A stretch of DNA of 64,000 nucleotides, from assembly GCA_030686995.1 (NCBI GenBank), contig CM060709.1:270202913-270266912 (forward strand). Reading direction: 5' to 3'. A program made the translations under genes and the position numbers. Shown here piece after piece: positions 22,982 through 32,984 of the stretch. Below the pieces are notes generated by a model. That model saw only the letters and a list, made by a program, of their open reading frames with translations. It was not told where the DNA came from and made no database searches. The stretch is from Artemisia argyi (taxonomy: Eukaryota; Streptophyta; Magnoliopsida; Asterales; Asteraceae). Positions within the stretch are counted from its first letter, which is position 1; every line of letters starts with the position of its first letter.

Positions 22982-24935
22982 AGCTAACCTGTACCCTGAA
23001 TGAATGGCGATAGGTTAGAAAATGGCGAGAGTAAGGATAATCTTTTGCCATCTCTATCTTCTTCAGATATCGGGCCGCTCTGATTTGAATATATTATCTC
23101 ATGAATAGTCGGTTTAAAATCATTTACAGTAAAGGTAAAAGTAAAAATTAGAGCATAAAATAGAAGGGAATATAACATACATGCAGATCAGTGTCGAAAT
23201 CAACCTGCTGTAGAAGATGTTCTTCACGCGAGTATGGTGACCACTGAACCAGTATATCCATGTTCTTTTTTCAATCATCAGCCGAAGATCGTTTCTCCAC
23301 TCTTGTCCTCTTTTCTCAAAAGCAATTATACTCAGCATAAACAAAACATTTGAGTGACATCATACGGAGTTAATCATGATAGCCAAAATACAGAAACAAT
23401 AGTTATATTTCTTACCATAGGAACAACAATATATTGCTTTCCAGTTTCCATTAAATACGTGTATGATAGCATCCCGATACTTTGAGTTGGTGATGATACG
23501 AAATATGAGTTGGTCTGAACAAAATAGAAACAAAGCTGGTTAGAATAAATGATGATACGAAATGATAAGTGCGTATAGAATATCTGAGAGAAATGTTTAC
23601 ATACCTTCCAAAATCTTGTCCTCGGTTACGGGCAAATACTAAAACATCTGCCCCAAGCCTCATTGTACTCGTCTTGAAACCGTTGCCATCTGAAATACAT
23701 AGACCTTGAATAATGGTTACTACAGGATCATATATAATATACACAAGCATATTAAATTGCAGATGAACTCACATTGACCAATAGTGTTGGCCAGTTTGCT
23801 TTTCTCAGAGTAGCCAAGCGACATGCACCCGCGTATTGATTTTCTCAGAGTCATTCCACCACCATTATCTGCCATTAATTATAACATTAGAATTGTTTCT
23901 AGACACAAACTCAAGGTTATGAATGATAACACTTGGATCAGTAATAAAAATGCACTTTACACTATCGTATTGATTTACGTTAAGTCTTGTACAAAATATT
24001 TCAGATTGCAAATCTCCCTGATCGGCCAGCATGTGCATGAATTATTCTAACATTACAGGATTATAGTGCATGTATAGACCTTTAACCAAAACACATTAAA
24101 CATTCCAACCTTACATTGTGCAGATATGTTTGTGAATATATTGGTACTAACTATTAACCCATTTCTCTTGGCTGAACCGATTGCTGATATCAACCTCTGT
24201 AAGCCAAATCAGTAACATCTTACAGCGAGTATCCTTTTCATTATCCAGCACGTCAACCTTAACATAAGTGTGCCCAGTACGCACCTGAGGATGAAACATC
24301 ATTAAACAAAAACTCAAACTAAATCTATATTTATCAGAACAGTCAGTTACCTCCCAGTGCCCACTTGTGACTGGTAGCGTTTAAATGCAAAAACCGAGGA
24401 TGAACCCTTAAGTGATCCATACAACCTGTGTTACAAAAAGAATACAGTAAATTACTTACTTGCCCACATAACGAACTTATCAAATGAAAAAGTATCCAAA
24501 CACCTCCTAACAAAATTCATCGGTTACAACATATCTAATAAATTTAGGTTGTTCCCTGATCTTTAAATCCTAGTAATTATGCTTTCACTTGTATCATATA
24601 ACGTAAAACAAAAGTAAGTAAATTACGCATACAAAGAACGTCCTTCACATATAAACAACTAAGAAAATCAATCTAAGAACAATTCTTATAAACAACAAAA
24701 GAAGATGATTAGTATACCTTGTATTTGTTAATTGGAAGAATACCTTTGATTAAACAGATTGATAAAAAACATTATTAGTTAATTGTGTGAACTTCAACAT
24801 ATTAGGTTTTTCAGGGAAAAAATATAGAGAGAGAGAGAGAGAGAGACCTGTGGAACTGATATTAGGGTTGTGAGTGAATGAAGCGGGCAATATTGGGCTA
24901 TATTGCGCATAATATGGATTAGCAACAATTTGCAT
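22982..24935 (-). pseudogene. Captured MORC ATPase gene (multi-exon, disabled)
   Basis: MORC proteins are GHKL-type ATPases that compact chromatin and silence transposons with the RNA-directed DNA methylation pathway. On the minus strand I can read exons with usable splice sites: 24848-24935 (MQIVANPYYAQYSPILPASF); 24351-24425 (MDHLRVHPRFLHLNATSHKW); about 24190-24284 (HTYVKVDVLDNEKD); about 23773-23883 (DNGGGM and GCMSLGYSEKSK); 23605-23689 (GNGFKTSTMRLGADVLVF); 23416-23514 (PTQSIGMLSYTYLMETGKQ); about 23180-23340 (NMDILVQWSPYSREEHLLQQ); about 22985-23086 (IRAARYLKKIEMAKDYP and SRHFLTYRHSF). Joins such as CAA T + AT GGC restore the expected protein. Two lesions disable it: the exon with the N-box (the AELLDN-type ATP/Mg site) is absent after 24351, which shifts the frame, and a conserved Trp is TGA near 23286. 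Introns are retained, so capture was at DNA level. Confidence 0.82.
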
Positions 24936-24977
24936 ATGTTTATAGATTTGGTGTTACAAAATATAAAACAACAAAGA

Positions 24978-25046
24978 TGTTGGTCTAGTGGTTATCAAGT
25001 GTGTTAATGGTATAAACTAAAGCAACCAGAGTTCGAACCATGGCAG
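24978..25046 (+). ncRNA. tRNA-like Pol III module in H1 (antisense to element)
   Basis: An A-box-like TGGTCTAGTGGTTATCAAG and a B-box-like GAGTTCGAACC lie about 40 nt apart, as in a tRNA gene. Full cloverleaf pairing is poor. The matching place in H2 (41823-41891) has a related module on its minus strand. It is therefore a shared part of the Helitron family's 5' region, pointing outward towards the 5' end. Confidence 0.5.
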
Positions 25047-25254
25047 TATAATTTTTTTAAAACTGAATCCGAAATTTTGATAGTAGTATCAATTGCTTGA
25101 CAAACGAATTAATTATAAAAAACGAAATTAGAAAATAATTATAAAAAACAAAATTAATTATTGCTGACATGGATGCTTAGGTGGACACAATGTGATGACA
25201 TGGCGGCTATGACAATTACATGGCAATGAGGTGGCGTTTTGTTGATTTATCTAC

Positions 25255-25287
25255 GTGTAACGCCTCCTGTTATATATAATATAGAGA
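25255..25287 (-). other. Helitron H1 5' terminus
   Basis: On minus it starts TCTCTATATTATATATAACA and continues GGAGGCGTTACACGTAGATA. The block is nearly identical to 41622-41662 in H2. The preceding base is A, as required. Confidence 0.88.
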
Positions 25288-26890
25288 TATATATTATTTT
25301 TTTGCCTTAAATTTTTATTCAAACAAACCCTGATTAGAAGAGGAGAAAATAAATAAAACACGTGTCTGAATTACAATAACAAAACTTTATAAAATGGGTT
25401 TGAGAGTTAAATGTTACATAATGTTATATAATAACTACTTAATAAAAATTGCAATTAGGGTTCAAAACTTTAAAAAATAATTTAATCTTGAATTTACTTT
25501 TATAAACTTAAATGTAACTTTTTGGTTTTACATACTTTCTAGTTTCTAACAAGCTTAAAAGATTAACAAATACCATCTAGACTTTATATTATTATAAATA
25601 AAACACATTTAATGTTGTTGTTATCGCCGTCGCCTATATTAGATTAAATTAGAACTTAAAAACTGAAGCTATATATATAAACAAGATTATATATATTAAT
25701 ATAAAAACACAAGTTATTAATGTAAATGAATTAATGCAACTCCTGGAAAATATTATCGTAATTTACAATTTTAATTTTACATATGCGTGTAACAGCATGT
25801 TTTACACCTTTTACACAAGGTTATAATGTAACGACCAATGAAAAATTATCATTATTTTCTACTTTAAAGTTTAGGCAATGATATCCGAAAACTTATTATC
25901 TACAACTCGTATTTATACGCGGATATAAAGCTAGTTAAAACATGTGAGGTGAGTTAAAAGAAGTTGAGGAAAAATCTTTTTAAAAACATCAATTTGACAA
26001 CACAAAACAAATTCAATAATGTCTAATAATTGTCGCATGCCTTGTTAAATAAAAAATATCGAGTCTTATTGTGGCTTGAAGATCTCACTGCCATCCATTA
26101 AATTCGCTGAGATTTATTAGAAATTATTTCATTGGTGTGGGAGCCTTATCTCTAGATGATGGGGCCTTTGAGGTATAAGCCAACAATGGAAATTATACTG
26201 ATGTCTTGTTTGGTAACTGTTGCATGTCCTACATATATACCTACTAAAATTTGCATATTTACATATATACTCAAAACATATTTAAACATTATTGTATATT
26301 GTGTATTAAAAACTTGTGTTTTGGAGAAATATGCAAATATTCATGTTTTAGTGGGTATATATGCAATTCCCCCAAGTAATAAACTTGCAAAAGATATCCA
26401 TGGTGGAGCATCAAAAGTCTTGGTTAGGTCATTTTCAACAAATATAAATTAAATCCTTCAAAAGTTTCTTTCCATAAGTTTAAAACAATATGGTTTTAAA
26501 ATTACTAATAGATGCAAGCAACCAAACTTGCGTATCAAAATTATTGGAGTAGAAGACACGATCTAGCATAGCTATAGTAGTAATGTTATAACTTATAAAC
26601 CAGATGGTTGTCAAGAATATGGTAACTATTGTATACATAAGATTCAAAGCAATATATGTTGATTTGATATTAAATAGCATGTATGTGCAACTTCTTAATT
26701 GATTTATCTATACTACTATAAACATATTTATATTATTATCTTAAAATGTTTTAAGATTTTCATACATACGTTAGTTATAAAGCTATATTTACAACAATTT
26801 AATACATAAATACATCAATCAATTCGATACATATAATTAATATTATTTTTAAAATACATACTCACTCAAAAGTACTATATTACCACATGA
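25288..26890. other. AT-rich intergenic with a possible Helitron end near 25934
   Basis: No gene was seen. At 25908-25919, CGTATTTATACG forms a small hairpin, followed by 11 nt and CTAG plus T (25931-25935). That matches a Helitron 3' end on the plus strand. No matching start was found, and the hairpin is short enough to be chance. Confidence 0.4.
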
Positions 26891-26899
26891 TACAATTTA
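26891..26899. other. Target duplication of foldback MULE, left copy
   Basis: TACAATTTA, repeated exactly at 28959-28967 on the other side of the element. Nine bases is the size typical of Mutator-like transposition. Confidence 0.92.
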
Positions 26900-27102
26900 G
26901 AGTAAATTACACCATTCGTCCTTGTGGTTTGCGTTGACCGCAGCCGTTCGTCCTTTGACCAAAAAAACTGCACCGTTAATCCTTAACGGGCATACGTTAG
27001 GCGCCATTAGTCCCTCCATCACTAACGCTCGTTAAGTGTTGTTACATTTTAAGTCCCATGATGGTATACTGACCAAAAGGACGAACCGTGCAATTTTTTT
27101 TT

Positions 27103-27142
<40 letters not shown>

Positions 27143-28737
27143 GTTAGTAAGTTCCGTTTTCGTCCGTTTTTTTTTGTTTTCGTCCATTTTTTTACGTTTT
27201 CGTCCCTTTTTTACGTTTTCGTCTGTTTTTTTTACGTTTTCCTCCGTTTTTTACGTTTTCGTCCGCTTTTTTACGTTTTCGTCCGTTTTTTTACGTTTTC
27301 GTCCGTTTTTTTTCGTTTTCGTCTGTTTTTTTTACGTTTTCCTCCGTTTTTTTACGTTTTCGTCCGTTTTTTTACGTTTTCGTCCGTTTTTTTACGTTTT
27401 CCTCCGTTTTTTTACGTTTTCGTCCCTTTTTTTACGTTTTCGTCCATTTTTTTCGTTTTCGTCTATTTTTTTTACGTTTTCCTCCGTTTTTTTACGTTTT
27501 CGTCCGCTTTTTTACGTTTTCGTCCGGTTTTTTACGTTTTCGTCCGTTTTTTTACGTTTTTGTCCGTTTTTTTTCGTTTTCGTCTGTTTTTTTACGTTTT
27601 TCTCCGTTTTTTTACGTTTTCGTCCCTTTTTTTACGTTTTCGTCCATTTTTTTCGCTTTCGTCTGTTTTTTTACGTTTTCATCCATTTTTTTTACGTTTT
27701 CCTCTGTTTTTTTACGTTTTCGTCACTTTTTTTTTACGTTTTCGTCTTTTTTTTTACGTTTTCGTCTGTTTTTTTACGTTTTCGTCCGTTGTTTTACGTT
27801 TTCGTCCATTTTTTTACGTTTTCGTCCATTTTTTTCGCTTTCGTCTGTTTTTTTACGTTTTCCTCCGTTTTTTTACGTTTTCCTCTGTTTTTTTACGTTT
27901 TCGTCCGTTTTTTTACGTTTTCGTCCCTTTTTTTTACATTTTTGTCCGTTTTTTTACGTTTTCGTCTGTTTTTTTTACGTTTTCGTCCGTTTTTGTACGT
28001 TTTTGTCCCTTTTTTTACGTTTTTGTCCCATTTTTTACGTAAAAAAATAGACGAAAACGTAAAAAAAACGGAGGAAAACGTACAAAAACATAAAAAAAAA
28101 CAGAGGAAAACGTAAAAAAAATGGAGAAAAAACGTAAAAAAAACGGATGAAAACGTAAAAAAAACAGACGAAAGCGAAAAAAATGGACGAAAACGTAAAA
28201 AAAGGGACGAAAACGTAAAACAACGGATGAAAACGTAAAAAAACAGACGAAAACGAAAAAAAACGGACGAAAACGTAAAAAAATGGACAAAAACGTAAAA
28301 AAACGGACGAAAACGTAAAAAAGCGGACGAAAACGTAAAAAAACAGAGGAAAACGTAAAAAAAAACGGAGGAAAACGTAAAAAAAAACAGACGAAAGCGA
28401 AAAAAATGGACGAAAACGTAAAAAAAGGGACGAAAACGTAAAAAAAACGGAGGAAAACGTAAAAAAACATACGAAAGCGAAAAAAATGGACGAAAACGTA
28501 AAAAAAAGGGACGAAAACGTAAAAAAAACGGAGGAAAACGTAAAAAAAACAGACGAAAACGAAAAAAAAACGGACGAAAACGTAAAAAAAATGGACGAAA
28601 ACGTAAAAAAGCGGACGAAAACGTAAAAAAAACGGAGGAAAACGTAAAAAAAAAAGACGAAAACGTAAAAAAAGGGACGTAAACGTAAAAAAACGGACGA
28701 AAACAAAAAAAAACGGACGAAAACGGAACTTACTAAC

Positions 28738-28789
<52 letters not shown>

Positions 28790-28958
28790 CACGGTTCGTC
28801 CTTTTGGTCAGTATACCATCATAGGACTTAAAATGTAACAACACTTAACGAGCGTTAGTGATGGAGGGACTAATGGCGCCTAACGTATGCCCGTTAAGGT
28901 CAAAGGACGAACGGCTGCGGTCAACGCAAACCACAAGGACGAATGGTGTAATTTACTC
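26900..28958. mobile_element. Foldback Mutator-like element with opposed repeat arrays
   Basis: The element is almost a single giant inverted repeat. Outer arms of about 190 bp (26900-27095 and 28786-28958) start GAGTAAATTACACCATTCG and are near-perfect reverse complements. They contain TCGTCC/GGACGA motifs typical of a common plant MULE terminus. Inside, a T run and an array of about 18-21-bp units (TTTTTTTACGTTTTCGTCCG type, 27140-28035) face the reversed array (28045-28735) and an A run. The arms meet at TTTTTTACGTAAAAAAA near 28040. A 9-bp target duplication flanks it. It has no transposase, so mobilisation would be in trans. Long Phe/Arg-rich open frames over it are repeat artefacts. Confidence 0.88.
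27140..28735. repeat. Diverging ACGTTTTCGTCC tandem arrays
   Basis: Roughly 900 bp of left-handed units and 700 bp of their reverse complement, with point changes and slipped T-run lengths between units. The CGTCC core resembles the CGTCC in the TIR, so the array may have grown from TIR sequence. Confidence 0.9.
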
Positions 28959-29086
28959 TACAATTTAAGAAAGCTACAAAGCTAACCATATACATTTTAA
29001 ACAAATACAACTAATTAAGCTAGATCTACAATCAATTTATGCATCAATATCTATGGATATTGACTGGTCAACACCAGTAGTTAATG

Positions 29087-29706
29087 TGTAACACTCTTGG
29101 CAAATCCCACATAGGCTGTGTTCGAAAGAGATGTTGTGTTCATAAGATAACATTCGCCTTACAATGACACAATGCATTTTGTGGTCTACTGCGGGTGAAG
29201 TTCGTAGGAACTGGCAGTTGAGCGTGCTTATATGAAAGTAGTACTGGTTTGGGTGACCTGCCGGGAAGTCTTCACATGAGGGCTATAAAAGTAAAGTCGT
29301 GAGCTCGCTGGCAAAACAAACAATATTGTGGTCTGAGTAGACAGATGTTACAAGTGGTATTAGAGCCACTCATGAGCCGTTCGAGATGGTGGGGCAAACC
29401 TCATCAAGGAGATAAGTCCCTAAGGGGGTCAGGTGGTGACTGTAACTCCCTAGGCAAATCTCACATTGGCTGTGGCCTGGAGAGATGATGGGTTTGTAAT
29501 ATAACATTCGTCTTACAATGATACAACGCGTTTTGTGGTTTACTGCGGGTGGAGTTCTTAGGACTGACAGTTAAGTGTGCTCATGTGAAAGTAGTGCTGG
29601 TTTAGACGACCTGTCATAAAGTCTTCACATGATGACCATAAAAGCAAAGCTCTGAGCCTGCAGACAAAGCGAACAATATTATGGTCTGAGTATGCGGGAT
29701 GTAACA
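29087..29706 (+). mobile_element. Cassandra TRIM retrotransposon (complete)
   Basis: Two 266-bp direct repeats (29087-29352 and 29441-29706) begin TGTAAC and end TTACA/TAACA. They flank an 88-bp centre. The centre holds a primer-binding site TGGTATTAGAGCC two bases after the first LTR (initiator-Met tRNA type) and a purine-rich tract AAGGGGGTCAGGTGGTGAC before the second. The target duplication TAATG lies on both sides (29082-29086 and 29707-29711). Each LTR contains a 5S-rRNA-derived segment, the hallmark of Cassandra. It encodes no protein and depends on other elements for movement. The two LTRs are visibly diverged, so the insertion is old. Confidence 0.93.
29190..29280 (+). promoter_or_regulatory. 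5S-rRNA-like Pol III promoter inside Cassandra LTR
   Basis: CAGTTGAGCGTGCTTA corresponds to the 5S box A region. GAAAGTAGTACTGG and GGGTGACCTGCCGGGAAGTC correspond to the intermediate and box C regions. The left copy keeps box C better than the second LTR, where it reads GACGACCTGTCATAAAGTC. Confidence 0.85.
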
Positions 29707-29827
29707 TAATGTAATCTTTAAAACACCCTTTAATAAAGAGTATCATTAATAAAACATAATGTACAAACCAAGCAAGCTAATAAATACTATTTTCCTAAAC
29801 TTTTGAAGGCATTTCATGAAATAATAC

Positions 29828-29830
<3 letters not shown>

Positions 29831-29877
<47 letters not shown>
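29831..29877. repeat. Poly-T tract
   Basis: Forty-seven consecutive T. No associated element is recognised. Confidence 0.95.
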
Positions 29878-30325
29878 CGTAAATAGTTCAAACTTATGAA
29901 TCATACAAGTTCATGTGTTATGCCTGAACTTTCAAAATAAGAAAAGAACAAGACATTTAGTGTTAGATAAGATATCCTCAATGACCATAGAATTTCAATA
30001 GTTTATATTGACGGCAATAAGATTCTTGCCAACTCTAAACTTACTGTCACTGTAAACAAAATACTAATAATAAAAAGACATTGTTTGCTGAAAATATCAA
30101 TTACACGATATTTATCGCCGTAACGCGCGGGCACCTGGCACCCTGCTAGTGGTTATAAACTTATGTACCTCTTCAACTCCTTAAATTATAACTGTGAGAT
30201 TAATTATCTCCAAAAAAGAATACCTTCTTTTGCGATTAGGCTACATGTTCCATCTTTTTTGATTTTCATCTTTGGGTAAATTATAAAAAAAAAAAGTATT
30301 ATACTTGTCACTGTTTCATCTTCTG
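29878..30325. other. Intergenic; possible second-family Helitron end at 30149
   Basis: CGCCGTAACGCGCGGGCACC is followed by CTGCTAG and T at 30150. This resembles the reversed end at 13100 and Helitron ends with a GC-rich block before CTAG. No 5' end was found. The rest is AT-rich with nothing recognised. Confidence 0.35.
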
Positions 30326-30535
30326 GGTAGCGAACTATTTTTTTTCATTTTGAGGGTAATTTTCTTTCAAATTTATCATCTTTAGGGTAATATGTGACAT
30401 TTTTGCCCTTCGGGAAAAAAAAATGTTGTATTAGCTAAGAGGGGCAAAAATGTTCAAAAATTTTGCAAAATACCATAAAGATGATGAATTTGAAAGAAAA
30501 TTACCCTCAAAATGAAAAAAAATTAGTTCGCTACC
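30326..30535. mobile_element. Foldback MITE of about 210 bp
   Basis: The left arm GGTAGCGAACTATTTTTTTT (30326-30389) and the right arm ending AATTAGTTCGCTACC (30472-30535) are reverse complements over about 64 bp. The loop between them is about 80 bp. I could not define the target duplication, so the superfamily is open. Confidence 0.7.
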
Positions 30536-30890
30536 TGTCGATATATATTCATTTTTTTGCCAAAAATTTAAATTTATGACAAACAGGCATACCATGATCC
30601 TTGTATTTACTACAATTGAAAATCAACTAAATATCTTTCCCCAGCTCAGTCTTTAAGTTTGCTACATGGTGAGCAGCTTTCAAGTGTATTAGTACTTGGT
30701 ACAAACAATGCGTGCGACACTTGTGCAGCTATGATGCACAATACTCATGAAATGAACTTAGTGATAAATAACTTATTACGTCTGAAAAAAGAATCATATC
30801 TTTAGTTATATGGAATATATGCGAAAGATTAAGGACTTAAGACTATCATAAAATAAAGCTTAGAAGCACTGATTTATATCTGAATCGAAC
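30536..30890. other. Intergenic, nothing recognised
   Basis: No feature was seen. Its right end is homologous to the flank of the tRNA-Gly copies further on (AAAATAAAGCT, AGAAGCACT). Confidence 0.45.
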
Positions 30891-30939
30891 CTGGTTCTGT
30901 ACCATGGCAGAGTACTTTCTACCACTACACCACTGGTGC
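30891..30939 (-). pseudogene. tRNA-Gly pseudogene, truncated copy
   Basis: The 5' two-thirds of a tRNA-Gly is recognisable on minus (AGCACCAGTGGTGTAGTGG, then GCCATGG). The acceptor 3' strand and part of the T arm are lost. The flank matches that of the copy at 33079. Confidence 0.7.
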
Positions 30940-31816
30940 TTTATGTAGTAAACAATATTATTACTATTTTATCACTTTGTTAATAATGCATTAGAGCTAA
31001 GCTGGAACAGTAATCTTTACTCTTTCTAGTTCCGCTCCAAAACACGAAATAAAACTACTTTTACATTTAGACGCTGTGGCTAACCATTTCTTACAACTTA
31101 CAAGGCTTCAACCAAATGTCATAGTGTAATACAAAATTGAAATTTCCAACTCCAACGGCCTACAAGTTGCAGAGTTCTACTATATATGAAAGTGCAGAGA
31201 GAAGTTTTAGCATGAATAGTCAGCAAAGTGGTTATGTAAGTGAAGGCTTGGAACTCAAAACTTTATTAGAGGAGTTGCAAGACGGACATGTAAGAGGGCC
31301 GGGTCTTCACTCTTGCCTGTTTTTATCAATGATTAGTCTGACAAATAGGATCATGGACTTACATATCAACCTACATATGATCTCGGTAAATCTCTTAATT
31401 GTGTTTCTGATATTTCATCAAAACTATATCTAAAGACCATTTCCTAATCCATGGCTCATTAGATGCCTACTTTGACTTCTATATGTCAAACATTAATGAA
31501 CATATTTTATCAGAAACTAAAAGAGCTCCTATGACATTTAAAGTTTCAACATTATGGCTTTTACACTTCTGCTACCAAAAGTCAAAGTGGACATCGGATA
31601 TAAGACATAACGAGAGTAATAAACTACCAAAATAAAGAATACTTCCCTTAATACTTGATACGTAAATTATATAATAATTAAACATTGCTAGCAAATGAAA
31701 CAAGATCCAGATAAGATATTGAAGAAATCATCTAAATCCTAGCATCAATCTAAAGATCAGATAATTGTGAAAGACCCATCCTCCACAATGAGCGCATTTG
31801 TCATCACAGCAAAATG
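30940..31816. other. Intergenic, no gene seen
   Basis: Short open frames such as 31137-31433 do not resemble known proteins. The lack of recognisable splice or start context makes them unlikely genes. Confidence 0.4.
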
Positions 31817-31943
31817 CACCAGCCGAGAAGCATTTGAATTATAATATGAGAGACCAATCCTCCAGGACCTCCACATTAAGCACATGTGTCAAAGCCGGGT
31901 ATGCACCTTGGCAGGCTACTATTCTACCACTGCACATTAGTGC
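31817..31943 (-). pseudogene. tRNA-Gly pseudogene, split remnant
   Basis: A 3' fragment (TGCACCAGCCGAGAA on plus, about 31817) and, about 60 bp on, a 5' portion ending AGTGCC (31891-31943, containing GGCAGGCTACTATTCTACCA) form one tRNA-Gly broken by an insertion and mutated in the acceptor stem. The same CAATGAGCGCATTTGTCATC flank occurs upstream as in the copy at 33079. Confidence 0.6.
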
Positions 31944-32744
31944 CACTTTTATCCATTAGTTTCTACTTTGTAGTTATATGCAATCTGTTAAGTACATACA
32001 TCGGGTTAAGTTGCAATCGCAACTGGTCATTCCTTTCATATGGTCTTTTGTCTAATGCATACTGTATTTTACTTGGCTCAAAATCTCCTTTGTTAATGCT
32101 TTTGCAGTAAGTTGATCTTAAAAAACATAACATCCTTAGCAATTACAATATTTCTCTATGAACCATTAACCACTGATATATAAATGGTTAACTTGAACAC
32201 CGTCTTTGTTAGAAATTTATTGAGAGTATAGCTCATTTAGTCATTTAAGTTATAGTCACGTATCATTCTTTCATTTAGTCATTTACGATGGATACATTGA
32301 TGTTCTTATCTAGTCGTTTATTCCTTTCCTGCCCTTTAACACACTCATCTCTTCTCCAACCTTTACATTAGTCATTAATAAACCTTGGTTAGTGGTGACA
32401 GACATAATACCAATACTCTTTTCCTCTTCATCTTCAAGCAATTAGTTCATAGGAACAGAGCTTATAAACACTTTCATCAAGATAGGACCATGATTTCTTG
32501 AATTTCTATGTGGTTAGCATGAACCGGTGGAGGTTTACACAAAACATATTGGACGCCTGAGTTGAATGCTTAATCTTGTTACCCTCGTCTAACAAGCAAG
32601 AGTAAAACGAGAATGGAAAGGTGAACATTTCTTTAAAAATATAAAGTGAGAAGCTTTTGAACTACAGTTACAACATTTGGAGTAATTTCTGATTGAGATC
32701 GAGTATGCCATGGGGCCATGGGGAAGATCGTGTATGCAATGCCC

Positions 32745-32747
<3 letters not shown>
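31944..32747. other. Intergenic, no gene seen
   Basis: No supported gene or RNA. Mixed AT-rich sequence ending in a C homopolymer. Confidence 0.4.

Positions 32748-32775
<28 letters not shown>
32748..32775. repeat. Poly-C tract of 28
   Basis: Twenty-eight consecutive C. Such runs are rare in AT-rich plant DNA and could fold as a G-quadruplex or i-motif. It is also a place where assembly length is unreliable. Confidence 0.95.
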
Positions 32776-32776
<1 letters not shown>

Positions 32777-32984
32777 TCCTTTAAGTCATAACTCATAACG
32801 AAACCATGAAGTCAAAGGTATTAAGGTGTTCAACTCTAAAACGGCAACACGTAATATCAGATATCTCGACTTGTACGCAAAAACACTATGGAATTTTTTG
32901 GACGTTTTTATTGGATCATAAGATTGAGAAAAAATAAATAAATAAATAAAATTAAAAAATAAAAATAAAAAAAGAGGGTAAAAA

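Larger units (their letters stand above)
15188..25287 (-). mobile_element. Helitron H1, 10.1 kb, carrying captured host gene pieces
   Basis: On the minus strand the element starts TCTCTATATTATATATAACA at 25287, preceded by A (25288). It ends with a GC hairpin, TTCGAAAT and CTAG at 15188, followed by T (15187). That satisfies the Helitron rules: TC start, hairpin near the 3' end, CTRR end, insertion between A and T. The same termini occur in H2 at 41622-54124. Helitrons move by rolling-circle replication and often pick up host genes. H1 contains, from its 5' side, an antisense tRNA-like module, a MORC pseudogene, duplicated SIN3/PAH-like exons, a perfect palindrome, a Helitron transposase relic, a likely nested hAT-like element and an NDF5-like fragment. 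No intact Rep/helicase was seen, so H1 is non-autonomous. Confidence 0.88.

Noticed and set aside
27036..28844. Long Phe/Arg-rich open frames (up to 359 codons) on both strands
   Set aside because: They are translations of the T-run and ACGTTTTCGTCC arrays in the foldback MULE, with no domain.
31137..31433. 98-codon plus-strand open frame
   Set aside because: No recognisable domain or splice structure; the surrounding DNA is decayed and partly duplicated.
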